A DNA stretch of 64,000 bases from Chloroflexota bacterium. Lineage in GTDB: Bacteria > Chloroflexota > Dehalococcoidia > Lucifugimonadales > UBA3495. The notes below the pieces were generated by a model. It saw only the letters and a program-made list of their open reading frames with translations. It searched no databases and was not told where the DNA came from. This document shows, one piece after another, positions 40,236 through 48,029 of this stretch (positions are counted from its first letter, which is position 1; each line of letters starts with the position of its first letter). Location of the stretch: positions 1 to 64,000 of the forward strand of contig JAPOQH010000108.1 in the NCBI GenBank assembly GCA_026710825.1, written 5' to 3'. A program made the translations under genes and the position numbers.

Positions 40236-41426
40236 ATGACGCCCAACATCATTCCGGCGGACACCAACGGCATCCGCGACAAGGCCGCCATCGTCGGCAT
40301 CGGTGAAACCGAGTTCTCCTGGGACTCGGGACGCAGCGAGTTGCAGCTTGCCTCCGAGGCGATCAAGGCCGCCTGCGACGACGCTGGCATCGCGCCGCAG
40401 GACATTGACGGCCTGATCCGGTATGACATGGAGTCCAATCACGAGACCCTGCTGACCCAGTCGCTGGGCATCAAGAACCTGCGCCACTGGGAATCGGTGT
40501 CCTACGGCGGGGGAGCGGGCAACGCGGTGGTGGGGCACGCCGCCGCCGCCATCGCCGCCGGCTATGCCAACTACGTGGTGTGCTTCCGCGCCGCCAACCT
40601 GCGCTCGGGCGTGCGCCTGGGCCGCGCCCGTGGCCCTGAACTGATCCCCGGAGGGGCCGACAGTTTCGCCGTGCCCTGGGGCAGCATGGCTCCCGCGCAT
40701 CGCTTCGGCATGTTCGTGCGGCGTTACATGCACGACTACGGAGCCACCAGCCGCCACTTCGGCTGGGTCGCCGTCACTTTGCGCGAGCACGCATCCCGCA
40801 ATCCGCGGGCGCTGCGGCGAGATCCCATCACCATCGACGACCACCAGAATTCGCGCATGGTTGTGGACCCGCTGCACGTTCTGGATTTCTGCCAGGAGAA
40901 CGACGGCGCCGCGGCCATCGTGATCACCACCGCCGAGCGCGCCAGGGAACTGCGACACTCCGGCACTCTGACCCTCATCGAGGCGGCGGCCCAGGGCTCC
41001 GGGCCCCGGAACGATGGCATCATCTACCGTCCCGACCTGGCCGTCGCGGAGTCGGAGCACACCGCCCGCGACCTGTGGGCACGCGCCCGGCTGGATGCCT
41101 CAGACATGGACGCGCTCATGTTCTACGACCACTTCACGCCGTTCTGCCTGATCAACCTGGAAACATACGGTTTCGTTCCCAGGGGCGAGGCCAAGGACTT
41201 TGTGGATGGAGGCGGCAACATCCGGTTTGACGGAGCGCTGCCCACCAACACCCACGGCGGCAACCACTCAGAGGCGTACATCCACGGCCTGACCCACGTT
41301 CAGGAGGCCGTCAGGCTGATCCGCGGCACGTCCACCGCTCAGCCGCCCCACAAGACCATCAACCGGGCGCTTTCCTGCAGCAGCGTGGCGCAATTGAGCG
41401 GCGCGGTCATCATTCGACGGGGATAG
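40236..41426 (+). CDS. Thiolase-like protein without catalytic cysteine, module 3
   Basis: 396 residues. KAAIVGIGETEFSWDSGRSELQLASEAIKAA is a thiolase N-terminus; the nucleophile region SVSYGGGAGNAVVGHAAAAIAAG has no cysteine; the C-terminal half has MDALMFYDHFTPFCLINLE and GALPTNTHGGNHSEAYIHG. It is only distantly similar to modules 1 and 2. It lies five bases after the CoA-transferase stop and 12 bases before the DUF35 gene, so the three are translated together. Likely a retro-aldolase or related acyl-CoA lyase with its DUF35 partner. Confidence 0.8.
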   Translation: MTPNIIPADTNGIRDKAAIVGIGETEFSWDSGRSELQLASEAIKAACDDAGIAPQDIDGLIRYDMESNHETLLTQSLGIKNLRHWESVSYGGGAGNAVVGHAAAAIAAGYANYVVCFRAANLRSGVRLGRARGPELIPGGADSFAVPWGSMAPAHRFGMFVRRYMHDYGATSRHFGWVAVTLREHASRNPRALRRDPITIDDHQNSRMVVDPLHVLDFCQENDGAAAIVITTAERARELRHSGTLTLIEAAAQGSGPRNDGIIYRPDLAVAESEHTARDLWARARLDASDMDALMFYDHFTPFCLINLETYGFVPRGEAKDFVDGGGNIRFDGALPTNTHGGNHSEAYIHGLTHVQEAVRLIRGTSTAQPPHKTINRALSCSSVAQLSGAVIIRRG

Positions 41427-41438
41427 CGAGGAGCTCCA

Positions 41439-41927
41439 ATGACCCAGCAAAGTGAGCGAGGCGCCCAGTCGCAACCGATGACGAGGCCGCTGGAAGGCGT
41501 GCCGCTACCGGAACTGGAGCGGGTCCCGGACTACGAACGCGGATTCTGGGAGGGGACGCAGGCCGGCGAGCTTCGGATCCAACGATGCTCGGCCTGCGGG
41601 TTGTTCCGGCATCTGCCAACGCCGATGTGTCCAGAGTGCTCGTCGCTGGACTACGAGTGGACGACCGTCAGCGGGCGTGGGTTCGTGTATTCGTACGTGA
41701 TAGTGCGCCATCCGGTGCATCAGGCGATTCGGGAGAAAGAGCAGACCCCCTACAACGTCTGCGTGATCGAGTTGGAGGAACAGGCAGATCTGCGAATCTG
41801 CAGCAACGTCCTCCACATGGCCCCCGAGGACATCAGCATCGACATGCCAGTGCGGGCGACGTTCGTACCAGCATCTGACGATCCTGGTGTCGTGCTGCCG
41901 GTGTTCATTCCGGTGGCTCAATCCTGA
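41439..41927 (+). CDS. DUF35 OB-fold protein with zinc ribbon, module 3
   Basis: 162 residues. The helix PDYERGFWEGTQAGELRIQ precedes the zinc ribbon CSACGLFRHLPTPMCPEC (two CxxC pairs), then the OB-fold VSGRGFVYSYVIVRHPVHQ with NVCVIELEEQ. It is more diverged than the other two DUF35 proteins and comes after its partner gene instead of before it. It should bind the acyl-CoA for the thiolase-like protein. Confidence 0.9.
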   Translation: MTQQSERGAQSQPMTRPLEGVPLPELERVPDYERGFWEGTQAGELRIQRCSACGLFRHLPTPMCPECSSLDYEWTTVSGRGFVYSYVIVRHPVHQAIREKEQTPYNVCVIELEEQADLRICSNVLHMAPEDISIDMPVRATFVPASDDPGVVLPVFIPVAQS

Positions 41928-42045
41928 AAACCCGAACTGACCCCGCTGCGCTCACATGGCCCAGGGATGTGGCCCAGATGATCTCCACGCCCGTCCGCTG
42001 GGCCTCATCATTTGGACGACACGGCCGGCAAGGAGATCGACACTC

Positions 42046-43182
42046 ATGGCCAACGCATTCGGAAAGATAATCGCCAACGTGGAACGGCTGCACCGGCTGA
42101 TGGACGAGGAAAACGTCTCGGCCATCGTCGCCCGCTCGGGCAAGAACTTCACCTACCTGGCCGGATTCGCGTATCCCGGCACGCTGGCGCGGCACCTGGA
42201 GTTTCCGGATTCGCCGCGGGAGGTGCTGCTGGTTTGGCCGCGCCAAGGTGAACCGGCGATGGTCCTCAACTCCTACGCCGCGCCCCTGGCCCGTCGCGAC
42301 TCGTGGCTGGAACGCATTGAGGTCGTGGACGATTACGCCGAATCGCCGTACGAGCGGGCCGCCGAAGTGCTGCGTCAACTCGGCCTGGCCGGCGAGACCA
42401 TCGGTTTCGAAAAGAGCTACGTCAGCGCGAACCGCTGGGAGGAAATCGGCCGACTCCTGCCCGACGCACGCCTCATCGACAGCACCGAGTTGATGGACCG
42501 GGTGCGCTGGATCAAAACGCCCGAGGAGGTGGCCGCCCTCGAAGCCGGCGCAAAGCTGCTGGACGAGGCGTACCTCGAGGTTCTGCCCACCGTCCGGCCC
42601 GGCGACACCGAGCGTCTGGTGCACAGCCGCATCGTCGAAAGCTGCCTCCGTCGCGGCGCCAACTGGGTCCACGGCATCCTCAACTCCCACCGCAACACCG
42701 TCGGCTACGGCGGCGAGAGCGACCTGGCCTTCGAGGCCGGCGACATCATCCGCAACGACTACGTGGCCTATCTCAACGGCTATCCCGGCCACCAGTCGCG
42801 CACCGTCTGCGTCGGCCAGCCCTCGGACGAGCAGAAGCGCATCTACGACACCGTGCTGGACATCTATCGCGGCACCATCGATCATTGCGTCCCGGGCGCC
42901 CGCGCGGCGGACATCTACCATTACGCCAACGACCGCTTCCACCAGGAGGGTTTCGATGGCAACGTCGCCCTGGCCGGACACGGCGTCGGCGCATGGTGGC
43001 ACCAGCAGGAACCTTACATGGTCCCGTCCAGCGACCGCGTCCTCGAGGAGGGCATGGTGGTGGCCCTCGAGCCCCACATCGGCCCCGCCTGGCACCTCCA
43101 GGACATGGTGCTGGTTACGGACGGCGCGCCGCGTCTGCTGTCGCCGCTGATGAGCACCGACGAGATGCTGGTGGCGGGGTAG
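42046..43182 (+). CDS. M24 (pita-bread fold) metallopeptidase-like protein with altered metal site
   Basis: 378 residues: creatinase N-domain (IIANVERLHRLMDEENVSAIVARSGKNFTYLAG) and M24 catalytic domain. The five metal positions read Asp238 (RNDYVAYLNGY), His249 in place of the second Asp (GYPGHQSRT), His312 (GHGVGAW), Glu342 (VALEPHI) and Gln352 in place of the last Glu (HLQDMVLVTDG). Two of five ligands are therefore changed. Aminopeptidase P-like activity is doubtful; it may be a creatinase-type hydrolase without metal. AAGGAG stands about ten bases before the ATG at 42046. The frame upstream to 41956 has no signal. It lies 118 bases after the DUF35 gene and could be in the same operon. 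Confidence 0.85.
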   Translation: MANAFGKIIANVERLHRLMDEENVSAIVARSGKNFTYLAGFAYPGTLARHLEFPDSPREVLLVWPRQGEPAMVLNSYAAPLARRDSWLERIEVVDDYAESPYERAAEVLRQLGLAGETIGFEKSYVSANRWEEIGRLLPDARLIDSTELMDRVRWIKTPEEVAALEAGAKLLDEAYLEVLPTVRPGDTERLVHSRIVESCLRRGANWVHGILNSHRNTVGYGGESDLAFEAGDIIRNDYVAYLNGYPGHQSRTVCVGQPSDEQKRIYDTVLDIYRGTIDHCVPGARAADIYHYANDRFHQEGFDGNVALAGHGVGAWWHQQEPYMVPSSDRVLEEGMVVALEPHIGPAWHLQDMVLVTDGAPRLLSPLMSTDEMLVAG

Positions 43183-43275
43183 GAAAGTAAACCCGGTGCG
43201 CAAAGATTGGCAGGCTTTACGCCGGAGTCTGCTATCTGGTATTGGTAGATCAACCAAGAAACCTGGAGCCAACTG

Positions 43276-46200
43276 ATGCCCGAATCCTCTTCTGATCTAG
43301 CAGACATGACCCCGTTCGGCGATCTCGTGCGCAAATTCGCTGATGAAGTCGCTCTGAATTTTAACCAGCATGTTGCCGCGCAGCCGGAAGATCAGTTAAA
43401 AGCGCACGTCGGCCAATTGTTGCGCAGCGTCGGGCAATTGAATGGCCTAGAAGTGAACTGGCGCACCGAGGTTCAAGCCGATAATGTCGATGGGCGCCCC
43501 GATCTGGGCGTCACCACGAACACCCTGCTGACGGGCCACGTGGAACTCAAGAGTCCAGGGACCGGCGCGCGTCCTGAGCAATTCAAGGGACACAACAAGA
43601 ACCAATGGCAGCGGTTCCAGGCGTTGCCGAATCTCATTTACACAGACGGTTCGGAGTGGAGCCTGTATCGATCAGGGGAGTTGAAAGCACGGATTAGGAT
43701 ATCAGACGACATCAGCAATGGCGGTGGAAAGGGACTGGATACGGCGTCCTTAGTTGGGCACCAGAATCTGTTGCGGGATTTCCTGCACTGGGACCCCGTT
43801 GTTCCTGGAACAGCGCAGGGTCTTGCGGAATACTTGGCCCCGCTGGCCCGTGTCCTGCGGGATGAAGTGCAGTCCGAGCTTGCCAAAGCAGACAGTCCCT
43901 TGCAGAATCTGGCCAAGGAGTGGGGAGGGTTGTTGTTCCCTGAGGGCGGCGAGGCACAGTTCGCGGACGCCTATGCCCAAACCCTGACCTATGCGCTGCT
44001 TTTGGCCAGATTCGAAGGCGCTGAAAGTCTGCGCCCTGCCTTGGCCGTCGACGCATTGCAGAGGGAACATGGGTTGCTCGCGGAGGCGTTGCAACTATTG
44101 GAAGCAATCCCGGTGCGGGAGGCGCTGCGGATGCCCCTCGAACTTCTCGAGCGAGCCATCGGGGCGGTCGATCAGGCCAAAATCAATGATAGTGGCGACC
44201 CGTGGCTTTATTTCTACGAGCATTTCCTCGGCGCCTACGATCCAAAACTCCGCAATGACCGGGGCGTGTACTACACTCCCGTGGAGGTGGTGCGGGCACA
44301 GGTCAGATTGGCCGGAGATTTGTTGCACAATCGCTTCGGAAAGCAGTTGGGCTACGCCGCGGACGACGTGGACGTGCTCGATCCGGCGGTCGGGACGGGC
44401 ACCTATCCTTTGGCGGTTCTGGACCACGCCACCAAGATGGTCGTATGCCACTTGGGGGCAGGAGCGGTTACAGAAAAACTGAGGGACCTGGCCAACCGCT
44501 TATACGCCTTTGAAATCCTGGTGGGGCCGTACTCCGTTGCCCACTTGCGGCTTTCACAAAGGCTCAAGGAAGCAGGCATAGGGAACGCCACGCCCAAGGT
44601 TTACCTCACGGACACCCTCGAGTCTCCTTATCAGATGTCCGAATTCACGGCCAGCGTGTTGCAGGCACATATAACGGAAGAGCGCTCCCGAGCTCAGCAA
44701 GTCAAGAAAGATACTCGGGTGTTCGTCTGTTTGGGCAATCCGCCCTACGACCGCGAGGAGCGGGATCCATTGGACGAAACAGGCGAACGCAAGGGCGGTT
44801 GGGTCCGGCATCGCGAGAGTGGAGAGGGGGCGACCAAGCCCATTCTGGAAGACTTCCTCGCGCCGGCTCGTGAGGCAGGTCAGGGCGTGCACCTGAAAAA
44901 CCTGTACAACGACTACGTGTACTTCTGGCGGTGGGCACTGTGGAAGGTCTTAGATTCCTCTGAGGACGCAGGTATCGTCACATTCATAACCGCGTCATCC
45001 TATCTGCGTGGGCCAGGGTTTATCGGAATGAGGCGCAAAATGCGCGAGGTATTCGACGAGCTGTGGATTATCGACCTAGGAGGCGACAACCTCGGAGCCA
45101 GGAAGACCGAGAACGTGTTTGCGATTCGAACTCCGGTCGCCATAGCTGTCGGCGTTCGTAACGGCACGCCACAACCAGGAACTCCCGCCAAGGTGTGGAA
45201 AACGAGGTTGGACGGGTCAGAAAAGGAAAAGCTGTCGGTTTTGGATAATTTGCATTCCTTACATGACATCACATGGCTCGAATGCTCGTCAGAATGGGAT
45301 GCGCCGTTCTATCCAGCTGGAGCGGGCGCATATTTCAGTTGGCCTGCTGTTACCGACGTGTTCCCTTGGCAACACAACGGCGTGCAATTGAAAAGGACGT
45401 GGCCTATCGGCGAAAGCAGGTCAGTGCTCTTGCAGCGCTGGGATGATCTGGTGGGGTTGCCTCTCGAGAAACAACGGGAAGCGTTCAGGGAAACCGGCGA
45501 CAGGCGGGTGGACGGTCGGTATCTGGCGTTGGATGGCAACGGATCTCGAGAAACTTCGATTGCCGAGATCAGCGCCAGCTCTCCGTTACCCAAAGTTGCA
45601 CCCTACGCATATCGCGCACTAGACCGACAATGGATAATCGCTGATCCCAGAGTGGCGGATAGGATGCGGCCCGAATTGTGGCGTGCGCACAGCGAACGAC
45701 AAGTATATGTCACCAGCTTGCTGACCAAAGTAATTGGGGCAGGTCCGGCAGCCATCGCCACTGCTGAGGTCCCCGACTTGGATCATTTCTGCGGACGCGG
45801 GGCGAAAGACGTCATGCCCTTGTGGCGAGACCCCGATGCTGCGGAACCGAATGTTACCAGCGGATTTCTACAAAAAATGCGTGAGGCTCTTGGAGCGGCA
45901 ATTACGCCAGAGTGCCTCTTTGCCTATACCTACGGCATCCTGGCGCAGCCCGTCTACGTTGAGCGTTTCTGGGATGAATTGGAACAACCGCCGCCGCACT
46001 TGCCGATCACCAAAGATCCCAAGCTGTTCCAGCGCGTGGCCAACCACGGTGAGCAACTTCTGTTCCTGCACACATTCGGTGACCGTTTTACGGGCACATC
46101 TGATTACGACGGGGTTCCCCAAGGTGCTGCCCGTTGCACGGTCGGCGTGTCGTCAAGCACTCTGCCTGCTGATTTCAAGTATGACCCGACCACTGAAACC

Positions 46201-46566
46201 CTCACCGTGGGCGAGGGCGAGTTCGCTCCTGTGTCCCATCAGGTATGGGAATACTCGGTATCAGGCTACCAGGTGGTCAAGTCGTGGTTGGACCGTCGCA
46301 AGAAAATCCGGTCGGGAAGAAAGTCTTCGCCGTTGGACGATATCCGTCCTGAGCGATGGGAGTTTACGGAGGATCTGCTGAATCTGCTATGGGTGATCGA
46401 AGCAACTATCAACCTCCAACCAGAAGGTGCGGGTTTGCTTGATGAGGTTTGCGCCTCCGATCTTTTCACGAGCGATGAACTGCCAAGCCCATCAGAAGAA
46501 GAGCGGAAACCACCAAAAAACATTCCCGCAACCGAGGAACAGGCCGAAATGTTCGCTAGGGGATAG
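43276..46566 (+). CDS. Single-chain ISP-like restriction-modification enzyme lacking a helicase
   Basis: 1096 residues. The N-terminal nuclease has the PD-(D/E)xK residues Asp76 (GRPDLG), Glu90 and Lys92 (HVELKSPG). From about residue 330 there is an N6-adenine methyltransferase: motif I DPAVGTGTY (369-377), motif IV NPPY (488-491, GNPPYDREERD). The C-terminal 400 residues likely read the target sequence. It is annotated as like type ISP enzymes, but those carry a helicase of about 600 residues between nuclease and methylase, and none is here; this makes it closer to type IIG. No separate methylase or specificity gene is nearby. By eye it is richer in A/T than neighbouring genes, consistent with transfer. 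GGAG precedes the ATG. Confidence 0.85.
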   Translation: MPESSSDLADMTPFGDLVRKFADEVALNFNQHVAAQPEDQLKAHVGQLLRSVGQLNGLEVNWRTEVQADNVDGRPDLGVTTNTLLTGHVELKSPGTGARPEQFKGHNKNQWQRFQALPNLIYTDGSEWSLYRSGELKARIRISDDISNGGGKGLDTASLVGHQNLLRDFLHWDPVVPGTAQGLAEYLAPLARVLRDEVQSELAKADSPLQNLAKEWGGLLFPEGGEAQFADAYAQTLTYALLLARFEGAESLRPALAVDALQREHGLLAEALQLLEAIPVREALRMPLELLERAIGAVDQAKINDSGDPWLYFYEHFLGAYDPKLRNDRGVYYTPVEVVRAQVRLAGDLLHNRFGKQLGYAADDVDVLDPAVGTGTYPLAVLDHATKMVVCHLGAGAVTEKLRDLANRLYAFEILVGPYSVAHLRLSQRLKEAGIGNATPKVYLTDTLESPYQMSEFTASVLQAHITEERSRAQQVKKDTRVFVCLGNPPYDREERDPLDETGERKGGWVRHRESGEGATKPILEDFLAPAREAGQGVHLKNLYNDYVYFWRWALWKVLDSSEDAGIVTFITASSYLRGPGFIGMRRKMREVFDELWIIDLGGDNLGARKTENVFAIRTPVAIAVGVRNGTPQPGTPAKVWKTRLDGSEKEKLSVLDNLHSLHDITWLECSSEWDAPFYPAGAGAYFSWPAVTDVFPWQHNGVQLKRTWPIGESRSVLLQRWDDLVGLPLEKQREAFRETGDRRVDGRYLALDGNGSRETSIAEISASSPLPKVAPYAYRALDRQWIIADPRVADRMRPELWRAHSERQVYVTSLLTKVIGAGPAAIATAEVPDLDHFCGRGAKDVMPLWRDPDAAEPNVTSGFLQKMREALGAAITPECLFAYTYGILAQPVYVERFWDELEQPPPHLPITKDPKLFQRVANHGEQLLFLHTFGDRFTGTSDYDGVPQGAARCTVGVSSSTLPADFKYDPTTETLTVGEGEFAPVSHQVWEYSVSGYQVVKSWLDRRKKIRSGRKSSPLDDIRPERWEFTEDLLNLLWVIEATINLQPEGAGLLDEVCASDLFTSDELPSPSEEERKPPKNIPATEEQAEMFARG

Positions 46567-46627
46567 TAGGCAAACCTGGCCTTATACCAAGGTTCCGAGA
46601 GCTCCAAGTGCCAGGCTCCCATCCGCA

Positions 46628-46645
46628 GCCTAACCGCCGTTAGGC
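46628..46645. terminator. Possible hairpin terminator between converging genes
   Basis: GCCTAAC (46628-46634), loop CGCC, GTTAGGC (46639-46645): perfect seven-base-pair stem in the 140-base gap after the restriction gene. No T run, so termination is only likely. Confidence 0.4.
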
Positions 46646-46706
46646 ACACTCATCAAACCACACCACGGCCTGCCCCTGCCGCAACCGACACGACCCTTGC
46701 GGAAAA

Positions 46707-47519
46707 CTATCCCTCCACCTCCGCCAAAAACCCCAGCACGCGCTGGGTGTACTTCTCCGGCTCCTCGCTGTGCGGCGGCACCTCGGCCCAGCGGCAGTTG
46801 GGAACCAACCGGTGCACCGCCTGTGCCAGCCCCCTGGGATGCACGTCATTGTTCCCCGGCATGACCATCGCGGGGACGCTGACGCTCTTCAGCGCCTTCT
46901 CGGTCATCCCCAGCGTCAGGTACGGCCCATCGAACAGCGCATGGATGGTGTCCCGCATCACCTGCACGAAGTCCTCGGTGGGCATGGCCTCCAGGTTTTT
47001 GCGGTATTCGGCGTCGGTCTGCGCCAGCTCGGGGCTGAACGGCGAGAACCGGTCGTCGGGGTCGAAGGCGTCCACCACCGCCGCGATGCCGTGGTTCTCG
47101 GCCCAGTCCATGCTCTTGAACAGCTTTGCCGCCAGGTAGGCGCCGCAGATCACACCGCCGGCGATGTTGGACGGAAAGATGGCGCGCACCCGCTCGGGCC
47201 GGCGCACCGCGCAGCCCAGCGAGATCGCCGCTCCGAACGACGCGCCGCCCAGGTACGCCTGCTCGATGCCCAGGGTGTCCATCAGGCCGAACACGTCGTC
47301 GCACACCATGTCCCACGTCTGCACGACCATGGGGCTGCGGGACTGCCCGCCAAACCGACGGTCGTACACCACGACCCGGTGCTCCTGGGATAATGCCTCG
47401 ATTACCGGCTGGTAACTGCTGGCGACGCCCTGCAGCCCGCCGGCGGACAGGATGATCGGCGGTCCGCTGCCCGTTTCTTCGTAATAGAGTTCCGCTCCGT
47501 TCACTGTTGCAGTAGTCAT
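46707..47519 (-). CDS. Alpha/beta hydrolase
   Basis: 270 residues with PPIILSAGGLQGVASSYQPVI (oxyanion-hole side), VVVYDRRFGGQSRSP, the nucleophile elbow GGASFGAA (Ser near residue 100) and, at the end, MPGNNDVHPRG and VPPHSEEPEKYTQRVLGFL supplying the acid and His. GGAGG precedes two tandem ATG codons; the second (47519) is at the better distance. It follows the RidA gene by 60 bases. Next to RidA and hydantoinase genes it resembles RutD, the hydrolase of pyrimidine catabolism, but this is only context. Confidence 0.85.
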   Translation of the reverse strand: MTTATVNGAELYYEETGSGPPIILSAGGLQGVASSYQPVIEALSQEHRVVVYDRRFGGQSRSPMVVQTWDMVCDDVFGLMDTLGIEQAYLGGASFGAAISLGCAVRRPERVRAIFPSNIAGGVICGAYLAAKLFKSMDWAENHGIAAVVDAFDPDDRFSPFSPELAQTDAEYRKNLEAMPTEDFVQVMRDTIHALFDGPYLTLGMTEKALKSVSVPAMVMPGNNDVHPRGLAQAVHRLVPNCRWAEVPPHSEEPEKYTQRVLGFLAEVEG

Positions 47520-47579
47520 CATCACACCTCCCGGCAAGTGTTCCTCTCATATTCGCTGAAGCGGGGTTGCTCTTTCTAT

Positions 47580-47969
47580 TCAGCTTATTTCTGCAATGGC
47601 TTCGATCTCGAGATCCAACCCATCTTCGGCCAGCGCGGTGATTTCCACCAGCGTATTGGCAGGGTAGTCGCCCTGGAAACACTCGGCGAACTGCGCCTCC
47701 TGGTCCTCCCTGATATCGCGCCACGCGGGGATGCTGGTCACGTAGGTGGTGATCTTCACGATGTCCGACGCGGTTCCTCCCTCCTCTTCGACGATTCGCT
47801 TGATTCGGTCGAGGGTAACCCTGAGCTGATCGGACATCGATTGTCCCTGCGCATCGGTTCCTCTCGCGGTGCAGCCCGCGATGAACAGGAGGTTGCCAAC
47901 CCGGACTCCCCTGCTGAATGTGGAACCTGAGGGCGCAATGTCTGGATAGTTGTTCCTGATCTTGTCCAT
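47580..47969 (-). CDS. RidA (YjgF) family protein with altered catalytic residue
   Basis: 129 residues. SGSTFSRGVRVGNLLFIAGCTARG is the typical RidA start and YVTSIPAWRDIREDQEAQFAECFQGDYPANTLVEI the C-terminal motif. The arginine of the RidA deaminase site is Asn105 (PANTLVEI where the norm is PARxxV), so enamine hydrolysis should be impaired; family members without this arginine act in other ways. AGGAG lies before the ATG. It stands between the hydantoinase and hydrolase genes, like RutC in the Rut pathway. Confidence 0.85.
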   Translation of the reverse strand: MDKIRNNYPDIAPSGSTFSRGVRVGNLLFIAGCTARGTDAQGQSMSDQLRVTLDRIKRIVEEEGGTASDIVKITTYVTSIPAWRDIREDQEAQFAECFQGDYPANTLVEITALAEDGLDLEIEAIAEIS

Positions 47970-48029
47970 TGTTCTCTCCTCGTGCGATCACGGCCGAGCG
48001 ACGCCCTGGTCCGAAAATCTGCGATTAGG

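Noticed and set aside
47519-47991. 381-codon minus-strand frame across the RidA and hydrolase genes
   Set aside because: It is out of frame with both recognised proteins and reads as arginine-rich shadow sequence.
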